From Flavobacterium erciyesense (GTDB taxonomy: Bacteria > Bacteroidota > Bacteroidia > Flavobacteriales > Flavobacteriaceae): a stretch of 64,000 bases of DNA. Numbering within the stretch: position 1 is the stretch's first letter; every line of letters begins with the position of its first letter. The position numbers and the translations under genes are program-made. The DNA is taken from contig NZ_JAGPXB010000003.1 in assembly GCF_018069925.1 (NCBI RefSeq), positions 1 through 64,000 on the forward strand. Reading direction: 5' to 3'. The notes under the pieces were generated by a model, which saw nothing but the letters and a program-made list of their open reading frames with translations, was not told the origin of the DNA and did not search any database. Below, in pieces: positions 7,244 through 14,186 of the stretch.

Positions 7244-7723
7244 ATGAAGACAATATTTACTATTCTTTTAGCACAGATTCCTGTTTTTCTGTTTGGACAA
7301 GTTTCCAAAGATTCCGAATTATTCAAATCATTGAAAACCCATGATAGTATTTTTTTTGAAAAAAGCTTTAATCAATGCGACATGGATTATATTGGAAAAG
7401 CAATTCACGCCGATATGATTTTCTATCATGATAAAAGTGGCATTCAAAATAAAGCTAAGTTTCTCGAAAATGTTCGTAAAAATTTATGCTCAAACTTTGA
7501 TAAAAAGCCAATCAGAAAAATTCAAAAAGGAAGTCTCGAAGTTTATCCACTTTATGACGACGGAAAACTTTATGGAGTTATTCAAAATGGAATACATGAA
7601 TTTTATATTAGAGAAAAAGGAAAAGAAGACTTGCTCACTGGGAAAGCTAAATTTACTCACGTTTATCTTTTAGAAAATAATCAATGGATATTAAAAGAGG
7701 TTTTGAGTTATGATCACCAATAA
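7244..7723 (+). CDS. Cassette 11 secreted NTF2-like (DUF4440-type) protein
   Basis: The 159-residue protein has a signal peptide (about residues 1-18, ending LFGQ) followed by an NTF2-like cone fold of the DUF4440/SnoaL type. An alpha-helical start with the FNQCDMDYIGKAIHADMIFYH pattern (shown shortened, about residues 45-65) is followed by four strands ending KFTHVYLLENNQWILKEVLS. Relatives are small binding proteins or enzymes with a central pocket; no specific reaction can be named. The ATG at 7244 is preferred because it begins the signal peptide; the ten in-frame codons before it have no good start. The stop precedes attC site 11 by 7 nt. Confidence 0.75.
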   Translation: MKTIFTILLAQIPVFLFGQVSKDSELFKSLKTHDSIFFEKSFNQCDMDYIGKAIHADMIFYHDKSGIQNKAKFLENVRKNLCSNFDKKPIRKIQKGSLEVYPLYDDGKLYGVIQNGIHEFYIREKGKEDLLTGKAKFTHVYLLENNQWILKEVLSYDHQ

Positions 7724-7730
7724 TTGCAAC

Positions 7731-7867
7731 AATCGCTAACAAATGCTAAATCTCATGGCTGGTTTTCGTTAAATTGTGCGTTTCTTTTTCATAACTTCGC
7801 TCGGTCGGTTATGGAAAAAAAGATTTCCATAAGCCGCCACAAGCTCTAGCATCGAGCGTTATAGGGC
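7731..7867 (+). repeat. attC site 11
   Basis: R'' AATCGCTAAC (7731-7740) exactly complements the cassette 11 start at 7203-7212. R' is GTTATAGGGC with the cut after G7858. The arms are divergent (AAATGCTAAATCTCATGGC on the left, GCCGCCACAAGCTCTAGCAT on the right). Confidence 0.85.
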
Positions 7868-8160
7868 AGTTGCGAATTTACGCAGACATTAAGAATTAGA
7901 AATAAATTAATCTTCCGCTAGAGTTTTTGAAAGCGAAAGTTGAAAGCGAAACTTGAAAGCGAAACTTGAAAGCGAAACTTGAAAGCGATACTTGAAAAGC
8001 AGAAACCGAAAAGCAGAAACCGAAAAGTGTAAACCGAAAATTGGAAACCGAAAAACGAAACTTGAAACAGAATCTAAAAAGCAGAATCTAAAAAGCAGAA
8101 TCTGAAAAGCAGAATCTGAAAAATGGAAACCTGAAAATTGGTCAAGAAAAAAATTTAAGC
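7859..8160 (+). repeat. Cassette 12: geneless tandem-repeat cassette with mismatched ends
   Basis: About 65 nt of unique sequence is followed by repeat units (about 7926-8143), first GAAAGCGAAACTT (shorter units) and then GAAAAGCAGAAACC and GAAAAGCAGAATCT. The cassette starts GTTATAGGGC but ends GGCATATAAC, and its last 35 nt match the end of cassette 7. The ends are the reciprocal of cassette 9. No gene is visible. Confidence 0.85.
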
Positions 8161-8299
8161 GGCATATAACAGCCGTCTCAAACCATTGCGAATTTTGTGG
8201 TAAGTTCACGTTCACGTTTCGCAAGAAATTTTATCTTTAACAGAAAATAATTAGTTCCTAAATTCGCAACTGATGCCAAGCGGCGGAGCGTCTGTGCCA
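8161..8299 (+). repeat. attC site 12, last well-preserved site, mutated core
   Basis: The left arm is of the site 7 type (GCCGTCTCAAACCATTGCGAA), while the centre and spacing follow the site 3 type, so it is a hybrid. The right core reads GCGTCTGTGCC instead of ACGTTA, so the GTT triplet is lost and recombination here is probably impaired. It marks the right limit of the intact array. Confidence 0.8.
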
Positions 8300-8329
8300 T
8301 TTTGCCGAACTGCTAAAATCTAATAGATA

Positions 8330-8932
8330 ATGATATTAGAAACTGAAAAAATATTATCTAACAATGACCCTATACTTGCAAAGGTAATCCTTCAAATTCC
8401 AAAGCCAGAAATTGAATCCACAAACGATGTTTTTCACGATTTAGTGAGTTGCATTTTTGAACAACAAATTCATTACCGAAGCACAAAAAGAATCTTTGCA
8501 AAAGCATTAGAAAAGTCATCCATTGAACACTTGACTTTAGACAACTTTTATTTAGTAGAGGAACATTATTTGAAAAACTCAAATTTGGCAACAGGCAAGT
8601 ATGAAACCTTGCTTGCTTTTATCGATTATTGGAGCAACAATACCAAAGATTTCAACACACTTTCAGATAATGAAGTAGTGAAAGAACTATCATCTATAAA
8701 AGGTATTGGAAAATGGACAATAGATATGATTTTGTTGTATACCTTACAGCGACAAAACGTTTTTCCGTATGATGATTATCATTTAAAACAAATCATGGTT
8801 TCATTGTACGGACTTAATGAAAAAGTAAAACTGAAAGCACAAATGTTGGAGATTGCTGAAAATTGGGGAGAGCATAAATCATTAGCTGTTTTATATTTGT
8901 TAGCTTTTAAAAAATTCGGAACACGACTATGA
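8330..8932 (+). CDS. DNA-3-methyladenine glycosylase family protein (HhH-GPD)
   Basis: The 200-residue protein belongs to the AlkA-like helix-hairpin-helix glycosylases, which remove alkylated purines from DNA as the first step of base-excision repair. The hairpin motif is at LSSIKGIGKWTIDMILLYTL (about residues 119-138), followed by FPYDDYHLK, where the conserved catalytic Asp is expected. It lacks the N-terminal TBP-like domain of E. coli AlkA and has no FeS cluster cysteines, as in the short AlkA2-type enzymes. Its stop overlaps the next start by 4 nt (ATGA at 8929), so the two genes are coupled. It sits just beyond the mutated attC 12 and was probably a cassette gene that has become fixed. 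Confidence 0.85.
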   Translation: MILETEKILSNNDPILAKVILQIPKPEIESTNDVFHDLVSCIFEQQIHYRSTKRIFAKALEKSSIEHLTLDNFYLVEEHYLKNSNLATGKYETLLAFIDYWSNNTKDFNTLSDNEVVKELSSIKGIGKWTIDMILLYTLQRQNVFPYDDYHLKQIMVSLYGLNEKVKLKAQMLEIAENWGEHKSLAVLYLLAFKKFGTRL

Positions 8933-9339
8933 AAACAGAACGAATCATTTGCCCAAATTGTAAAAGGTCAATACCAAAATTGAAAAGTTATCACTATTGT
9001 AAAGAAGTGGCAATTGACGAATTGTTTTTGAAAAAATCAGATGAAGTCGTTTTAGTATTTGATAGACTATTGGAACATTTGTCTGCTTACGAAAATGTAG
9101 AAATAAGTGCAACCAAAAATTGTATCGTTTTTGTGAGAAACAAAACATTTGTAGTAGCCAAACCAATGACAAAATGTTTAGAGATTAAATTTTATTCCAA
9201 TGTACCAATAAACGATGAAGAACTGTACAAATACCATTTATGGAGTAGTAAGTATGAATCAATCATTAGAATTGAGAATGAAAGTCAATTAAGACCCAAA
9301 CATTTTCAGTATTTTAAAAATTCATATTTAATATCATAG
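8929..9339 (+). CDS. DUF5655-domain protein with zinc-ribbon-like N-terminus
   Basis: The 136-residue product starts with CPNCKRSIPKLKSYHYC (about residues 8-24), a CxxC plus a further Cys that may bind zinc. A DUF5655-like domain follows, with EISATKNCIVFVRNKTFVVA (about residues 58-77) and a KPMTKCLEIKFYS strand. DUF5655 is an uncharacterised domain often found near restriction or transport genes. The start overlaps the stop of the glycosylase gene, which implies co-translation and a shared role, perhaps nucleic-acid related. The function is inferred only from the neighbour. Confidence 0.75.
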   Translation: MKTERIICPNCKRSIPKLKSYHYCKEVAIDELFLKKSDEVVLVFDRLLEHLSAYENVEISATKNCIVFVRNKTFVVAKPMTKCLEIKFYSNVPINDEELYKYHLWSSKYESIIRIENESQLRPKHFQYFKNSYLIS

Positions 9340-9630
9340 GTAGTGAAAAAGCAGAATAAAACTTTACAACCAACGACAATCTAAAAGCGCTTTTGCAAAA
9401 AGAAAAAGACGATACATGGAAAAATGGTTGAAGAACTTTAAACGGATTTTCCAAAAAATAAAGAAAATAAAAACGATACATAACATGAGTTTGGCAAAAG
9501 TGGGGCTTTGTTGCTAGGCTGAACATTTGTATTTTCTATTACCTTTTGTAAAAAATTTGAATATTAGTAATTTTTAAACCCTAACTATCTTTAAACAAAA
9601 AAAAACGTTAGTGTTGATGCCTTACCTGAT
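9340..9630 (+). repeat. Gene-free stretch with a probable decayed attC site
   Basis: From about 9478 to 9618 the sequence starts ATAACATGAGTTTGGCAAAAGTGGGG and ends AAAACGTTAGTGTTGATGCC, the order expected of an attC (TAAC ... CGTTA). The left half resembles sites 2 and 8, but the right arm that should pair with it is replaced by AT-rich sequence. The stretch at 9340-9477 has no intact frame; it may hold a gene remnant that I cannot identify. Confidence 0.45.
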
Positions 9631-10224
9631 ATGAAGAAATTATCAATTTACGAGCCAAATCCGCTTTATCCAAGTCGTACTGTAATATTGTACTCTATTA
9701 TCATAGTTCTATTAGCTTCTGCAATAATCACTCAGAAAATATACGACACACATGAAAATATTATTTTTCAAACCTTAATCTATTTAGCTGGAGGGTCATT
9801 TATATTTGGATTAATGATTTCATTTTTTGGAGTAGGAAAAACTAAACCTTTATATGGTAAAATCATAGGTTTCATAAATTTCACAAAGGAAGAAATAACT
9901 ATCGGACAAAAAGTAATCGAAATTACTAAAATCAACAAAATAGAATTTGAAGGCGTTGATTGGTGAGGTTTATACGAAGGTTATCAGACATTCTCGTTTG
10001 AAAACAAATTATCGAATGGAACTAAAAACTGAATTATAATTAATACTAAAAGTGCAGTCATAAAAGTTAGATTTCAAAAAAATGGAGCCTGCGAACTATC
10101 AAAATTTCAGGAAGAGTTTATGGAATATTATAAACTTGGAAAAATTAGTTATTTACAGTTAATCGATAATCTTTGTATAAACTCAACTGAAGAACAAAAA
10201 ATATTGAAATCTAGCAATTTATAA
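9631..10224 (+). pseudogene. Broken membrane-protein gene with two in-frame TGA stops
   Basis: A frame of 198 codons runs from ATG 9631 to TAA 10222-10224 without any frameshift, interrupted by TGA at 9964-9966 (directly after the Trp codon of VDW) and by a second TGA after GTKN at about 10030. The first part has two membrane segments (about residues 17-35 and 47-68). The region after both stops still reads as protein-like sequence (INTKSAVIKVRFQKNGACEL, then a helical tail). Both stops are one transition away from TGG. The final TAA overlaps the TAAC of a decayed attC, as in cassette 1. The 111-residue N-terminal fragment could still be made. The family is not recognised. Confidence 0.7.
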
Positions 10225-10310
10225 CGGCACCACTACTACAAGCCGTTTCACAAAATTGTCAATTTTGTGTTAAGTTCACATTTGCGTTTTGGACTAAATT
10301 TATAATCAAA
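10218..10310 (+). repeat. Decayed attC remnant at array end
   Basis: The sequence starts TTATAACGGCACC and continues ACAAGCCGTTTCACAAAATTG, then TTTTGTGTTAAGTTCACATTTG, which follows the centre of attC site 12 (TTTTGTGGTAAGTTCACG) closely. The right arm and GTT core are missing. No match exists to any cassette start nearby. This is the last trace of the array. Confidence 0.6.
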
Positions 10311-10538
10311 AATAATAAAATCTAGGACAATATTGGATTGATTATTTACGACAACTAATTAAAAAATCGGGCAACATTAATGCTGATAAAAGAGAACTCT
10401 TGACCTTACTTTAAAGTTTTTGTTTACATTTATATTTGATAATCAGTGCTTCCAGTGAAATTAGTAATTACAAATATTCAAGATTTAACATTTACCAAAT
10501 TTTAGATACACTTTTTAACTTTTAAAAATAAAGTAAGT

Positions 10539-11183
10539 ATGGAAAATACCTCGATCTTAAATAAAGAACTGCTGAGAAAGTGGATGGATTCAATCGGTTT
10601 TTGCTTGGGATGGTTTGCAATAATTGGGCAATTTATTTTGATGCTACAAAATAGACAAACAGCTGTTTTAGAAACCATAATTCGATTTTTCAGTTTTTTT
10701 ACAATTCTTACCAATATTTTAGTTGCGCTCTACTTTACATCTCGACTGCCAATGTTTGAAAAAACTTCACTTGCAAATTTTTATAAAAAAGGATCATTAA
10801 CCGCATTAACCGTTTTTATTTTAGTTGTTGGCTTGGTATATCAAATTATTTTACGAAGCACTTGGCATCCAACGGGTTTGCAAAAAATCGTTGACGAACT
10901 CTTGCATTCAGTAATTCCCATTTTTGTTTTAGGCTACTGGTTTTTGTTTGCTGAAAATTCCGATCTGAAATTTAAAAATTGTAAAAATTGGCTTTGCTTT
11001 CCACTACTCTATTTTGTTTATGTGATTGCTAGAGGACATTTTTCTAATTTTTATCCTTACCCTTTTGTAGATATCTTGGCGCTAGGTTATTACCAAGTTT
11101 GTATCAACTTTCTATTTGTGAGCCTATTTTTTTTATTTGTGATGGGAACTTTACTTTTAATCGGTAAAGCTCTTAAAAAATAA
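10539..11183 (+). CDS. Pr6Pr-family membrane protein
   Basis: The 214-residue protein has six predicted membrane segments, roughly at residues 18-37, 49-68, 86-107, 125-142, 152-170 and 186-207. It fits the Pr6Pr family of six-helix proteins, with the typical RFFSFFTILTNILVA segment early and the HPTGLQ...ELLHSVIP region and PYPFVDI near the end. The function of the family is unknown. It is monocistronic and starts with an ATG after an A-rich stretch. It is the first intact gene to the right of the cassette array and is probably part of the resident chromosome. Confidence 0.75.
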   Translation: MENTSILNKELLRKWMDSIGFCLGWFAIIGQFILMLQNRQTAVLETIIRFFSFFTILTNILVALYFTSRLPMFEKTSLANFYKKGSLTALTVFILVVGLVYQIILRSTWHPTGLQKIVDELLHSVIPIFVLGYWFLFAENSDLKFKNCKNWLCFPLLYFVYVIARGHFSNFYPYPFVDILALGYYQVCINFLFVSLFFLFVMGTLLLIGKALKK

Positions 11184-11433
11184 TAGTACAAAACTGCTTT
11201 GTCATCATACAAAACACTATTCTTCATCTCATTTCAACTGAGACTAATGAGGAACTAATTTGTTAATTTACCTTAAATTAGATTTAGCAAGCAATTCATC
11301 AAAGTGCTATCGGTCACAAAAAATAGTATTTTAGTATGCAAATGCGGTAGGATTAATAAAAATAGATTCAAATTGATAACCATAAAGAAATCATATTACA
11401 AGCCTAACATACTTTCAACTAAACTATCTAACT

Positions 11434-11808
11434 ATGAAAAGAGATAAAATCATATTTTGGACAGCAACAAGCATCATTGCATTATTTGAGGGATTGATGC
11501 CTGCATTGACTTCACAAACTGAATTGGCGAAAGAAGGTATCAGACATTTGGGCTATCCCGAATATTTTGGTAATGCCTTAGTAGTTTTTAAAGTGCTAGG
11601 CGTGCTAGCGCTGATAACTCCTAAAATTCCCAAACGAATAAAAGAATGGGCTTACGCTGGTTTTGGTTTCGATTTTATTTTTGCTGCAATAAGCCATGCA
11701 GCTCTTGATGGCATAAACGGGCAAACTTTTTTTCCGTTTGTCGCACTAGCAATTCTTGCGGTTTCGTATGTTTACTATCACAAATTAAATCCGCCTGAAA
11801 TCAAATAG
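11434..11808 (+). CDS. DoxX-like family membrane protein
   Basis: The 124-residue protein has four membrane segments (about residues 8-25, 46-62, 71-90 and 97-116). The loop around RHLGYPEYFGNALVVFKVLG is characteristic of the DoxX-like branch that is abundant in Bacteroidota. Members are small integral membrane proteins; some related DoxX proteins act in sulfur or redox metabolism, but this branch is not characterised. A 250-bp gene-free stretch precedes it, with nothing recognisable. No partner gene is adjacent in the same orientation with short spacing. Confidence 0.8.
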   Translation: MKRDKIIFWTATSIIALFEGLMPALTSQTELAKEGIRHLGYPEYFGNALVVFKVLGVLALITPKIPKRIKEWAYAGFGFDFIFAAISHAALDGINGQTFFPFVALAILAVSYVYYHKLNPPEIK

Positions 11809-11907
11809 TTTATCTATTGGTTAACACTATTTTCTGATAATTCTATTTTTTTTCATTCATATCAAAACTATAATCCGTTAGTGAAAGCAGTAAATAAAAT
11901 ATCAAAA

Positions 11908-12984
11908 ATGAATAAAAATCGTAGTAATTTAAACTTTCTACTTCTTGTATTAATGCTTTGTTTAGGGTCATCTTGCAAAGAGAACGATCAAATAAAGGCA
12001 ACTAGTAAAGGTGTACAAGCTAAACTGATAAAAAAAAGAAGTCCTGGCAATGTGCAAACCAGTCTAGAAGATAAAAATGGTATACTTTGGTTTGGAACTA
12101 CTGACAATGGATTGTATCGTTATGATGGGACGAAATTTGATCAAATACTCAAAAGTGATAAACACCAAATAAATGCTATTTCTTGTCTTTTTGAAGATCA
12201 AAATGGAGCAATTTGGATAGGCACCGAAAACGGACTTTTTATTTACCAAGGAAAAACTTTCCGAAAAATTACGATTCCTCTTCAAGTCAATCAACCTTCT
12301 AACAAAAATAAATACTATTTTAAATCAAAAGCTATCTTTACTATCATACAAACGAAAGACAGAAAAATTTGGTTTGCTACTATTAATGGCGTTTTTACTT
12401 ATGACGGAAAATCATTCACTCCTTTTGTCATCAACAAAAACGGAGGTGGCTATCTAAATTCTAATAACAATATCGAATACATGTTAGAAGACAAATCTGG
12501 AAACATTTGGTTTGGCGGTCGTGGCAACGAAGGTGTGTACCGTTATGATGGAAAATCAATCATCAACTTGAAATTACAAGAATTGACGCTGCAATTTGGT
12601 AATCTTAAAGTCAGTCATAACTGGGCATGGCCGCAATTACAAGACAAAAATGGAGACATTTGGTTGAGTAACTGGGCTGGAGTATACCGATACGACGGCG
12701 GAAAATTTACTAGTTTTACAAAAAAAGACGGCCTATCTGGTTATAATGGATTGGTCTCTAAAATCATTGAAGACAAAAATGGGATACTTTGGTTTGGAGG
12801 AGATGCTGGACTTTCCCGCTTTGATGGAAAAAAATTCACTAATTATAAAAAGGAATTAGCAAATCCTTGGATTTGGACTATTTTAGAAGATAAAAATGGT
12901 GCTATTTGGGTAGGAACCCGAGATACAGGATTATATCTTTTTGATGGAACTACATTTATTAATTTTACAGCAGAACGCAAATAG
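11908..12984 (+). CDS. Seven-repeat beta-propeller lipoprotein
   Basis: The 358-residue product has a lipoprotein signal (lipobox LGSSC, Cys about residue 24) and then seven copies of a repeat of the form EDKNGxIWFGTxxGLYRYDGKxF, spaced by 35-60 residues. These are two-component regulator propeller repeats, as found in the sensor half of hybrid histidine kinases; here they stand alone with no kinase, so the protein is probably a surface or periplasmic binding propeller. The ATG at 11908 is preferred over a GTG at 11881 because it begins the signal peptide directly. Confidence 0.85.
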   Translation: MNKNRSNLNFLLLVLMLCLGSSCKENDQIKATSKGVQAKLIKKRSPGNVQTSLEDKNGILWFGTTDNGLYRYDGTKFDQILKSDKHQINAISCLFEDQNGAIWIGTENGLFIYQGKTFRKITIPLQVNQPSNKNKYYFKSKAIFTIIQTKDRKIWFATINGVFTYDGKSFTPFVINKNGGGYLNSNNNIEYMLEDKSGNIWFGGRGNEGVYRYDGKSIINLKLQELTLQFGNLKVSHNWAWPQLQDKNGDIWLSNWAGVYRYDGGKFTSFTKKDGLSGYNGLVSKIIEDKNGILWFGGDAGLSRFDGKKFTNYKKELANPWIWTILEDKNGAIWVGTRDTGLYLFDGTTFINFTAERK

Positions 12985-12996
12985 TTTTCTGCTTTT
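12969..12996 (+). terminator. Possible terminator overlapping the propeller gene end
   Basis: The arms AGCAGAA and TTCTGCT flank an 11-nt loop and are followed by TTTT. The stem overlaps the stop codon. Confidence 0.4.
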
Positions 12997-13367
12997 AGAG
13001 AAGACATTATTGAGTTTACAACTTGTCAAACCCTACCAAACCAAAATACATTATTGTATGTTCCATAACGTTTTTAGCTTCCTATTGATTTTTGTATATT
13101 TTTTTATAAAATGAAAAAGGAAATGCACTCTTTGGCATTACGCTCCTTAAAGAAAAGTAACAAATCTATTGCATTCAATTACAGATCATTTAAAAGGAAT
13201 ACAAACATAAATCTAGGAAGAGTAGAGTCTTCGGTTTTTCTTGAATTTTCTTAATTTCAATTCCCATAAATAGCTATATTGCAGTTAATAAACTCATGTT
13301 ATCTTGATGTTTAGTATTATTACTTAATTTATTTTATAAAAAATTACAACCAATAACTAACACATTT
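12985..13367. other. Gene-poor intergenic stretch
   Basis: This 383-bp AT-rich stretch holds one 47-codon frame (13111-13254, basic, no recognised motif) that I do not regard as a gene. No repeat or RNA is recognised. Confidence 0.5.
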
Positions 13368-13787
13368 ATGGCAAAAGCAAACAAAACAACAGAGACAGAG
13401 ATCAATGTTACTGATTTCATCAACTCGTATGTTGATAATGACCAAAAAAAAATAGACAGTTTTCAACTAGTCGAACTAATGTCTAAATGGTCAGGAAAAA
13501 AACCAAAAATGTGGGGCCCAACAATAATTGGCTTTGGCAGTTACCATTATAAATACGCTAGTGGCCATGAAGGCGATTCTATGTTAATTGGATTTTCTCC
13601 AAGAAAAGCAGCCTTTTCTCTATACATAACTACACCAACGCCAGAAAACCAAGAATTATTAGACCAATTAGGGAAATTTAAAATGGGTAAAGCTTGTATT
13701 TATGTCAAAAAATTATCAGATCTTAACCTTGAAATCCTCGAACAAATTTGCCGTGCTACAATAGAAAATTTAAAATCACTTAGTTAA
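13368..13787 (+). CDS. DUF1801-domain protein
   Basis: The 139-residue cytoplasmic protein matches DUF1801 (YdhG-like): the DSFQLVELMSKWSGKKPKMW helix (about residues 30-49), then GPTIIGFGSYHYKYASG and the FSPRKAAFSLYI strand. Proteins of this fold are of unknown function, though the family is widespread and compact. It is monocistronic, with an A-rich leader. The flanking gaps of about 380-400 bp contain no other gene. Confidence 0.85.
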   Translation: MAKANKTTETEINVTDFINSYVDNDQKKIDSFQLVELMSKWSGKKPKMWGPTIIGFGSYHYKYASGHEGDSMLIGFSPRKAAFSLYITTPTPENQELLDQLGKFKMGKACIYVKKLSDLNLEILEQICRATIENLKSLS

Positions 13788-14186
13788 AATACTTAGTAGC
13801 CAAACACAGATTTCAGCTTCAAGCGAAAGTTAATATAATGTTCAAAAATTACTTCAAGGTATTTATTCGCTTCAAGTTAAAACTGCCATTCAAAAAATGA
13901 ATTACAAATTTATAAAAGTTAACGGTCAATTTTTATTTACAAGAATGCTTAATCTTTCCTTTCTAATTCAGAATTTAAAAACAATATAAACAACAGCAAC
14001 TACCTGTAAAATAAATAGTTATATTTTTTTTTATAAAAACACAGATTTTTCTTCTATTATGAGCCCAAGTTTTTTAGTAAATAATATATCTTCGTACAAT
14101 CACTAGAACTGCTTAGGTAATCTTTAAGCTGCGAATAATCCTTTGATGTAAACCCACAAATAAACTTTAAAACTAACCTCAAAAAA
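13788..14186. other. Gene-free intergenic stretch
   Basis: This 399-bp AT-rich region has no supported gene. The weak inverted pair AGCGAA / TTCGCT near 13822 and 13868 is too short to interpret. Confidence 0.5.

Larger units (their letters stand above)
1..10310 (+). mobile_element. Integron-type gene-cassette array (integrase not in window)
   Basis: Twelve complete attC-like sites of 137-139 bp and a partial one at the left edge alternate with short cassettes of about 430-1235 bp. Cargo genes are all on the + strand and each site lies 3' of its gene. In cassettes 1-8, 10 and 11 the first 9 (cassette 1) or 10 bases, beginning GTT, are the exact reverse complement of the bases opening the attC at the end of the same cassette. 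The two halves of one site in the array are not complementary outside the core arms. This is the signature of circular cassettes joined at G/TT. Cassette borders (G|TT) are 16, 662, 1400, 2103, 2896, 3464, 4336, 4764, 5453, 5968, 7203, 7858 and a mutated one at 8290. Remnants continue to about 10310. The family assignment to integrons is inferred from architecture; the integrase would lie left of the window if present. Confidence 0.85.

Noticed and set aside
4405-8224. Long minus-strand open frames (71-110 residues, Phe/Ser/Leu-rich) across the tandem-repeat cassettes
   Set aside because: The 14-bp unit has no stop codon in reverse, so two or three frames stay open at once. Composition follows the repeat and no start signals are present.
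535-8299. Reading the 138-bp repeats as CRISPR repeats or as a MITE-type transposon
   Set aside because: Spacing is gene-sized, arms are imperfect inverted repeats, orientation is always the same, and the terminal 10 bases vary with the cassette rather than with the element. No target-site duplications are seen.
13111-13254. 47-codon frame in the 383-bp gap
   Set aside because: It has a basic composition and an ATG, but no homologue I recognise and no promoter; too little to call a gene.
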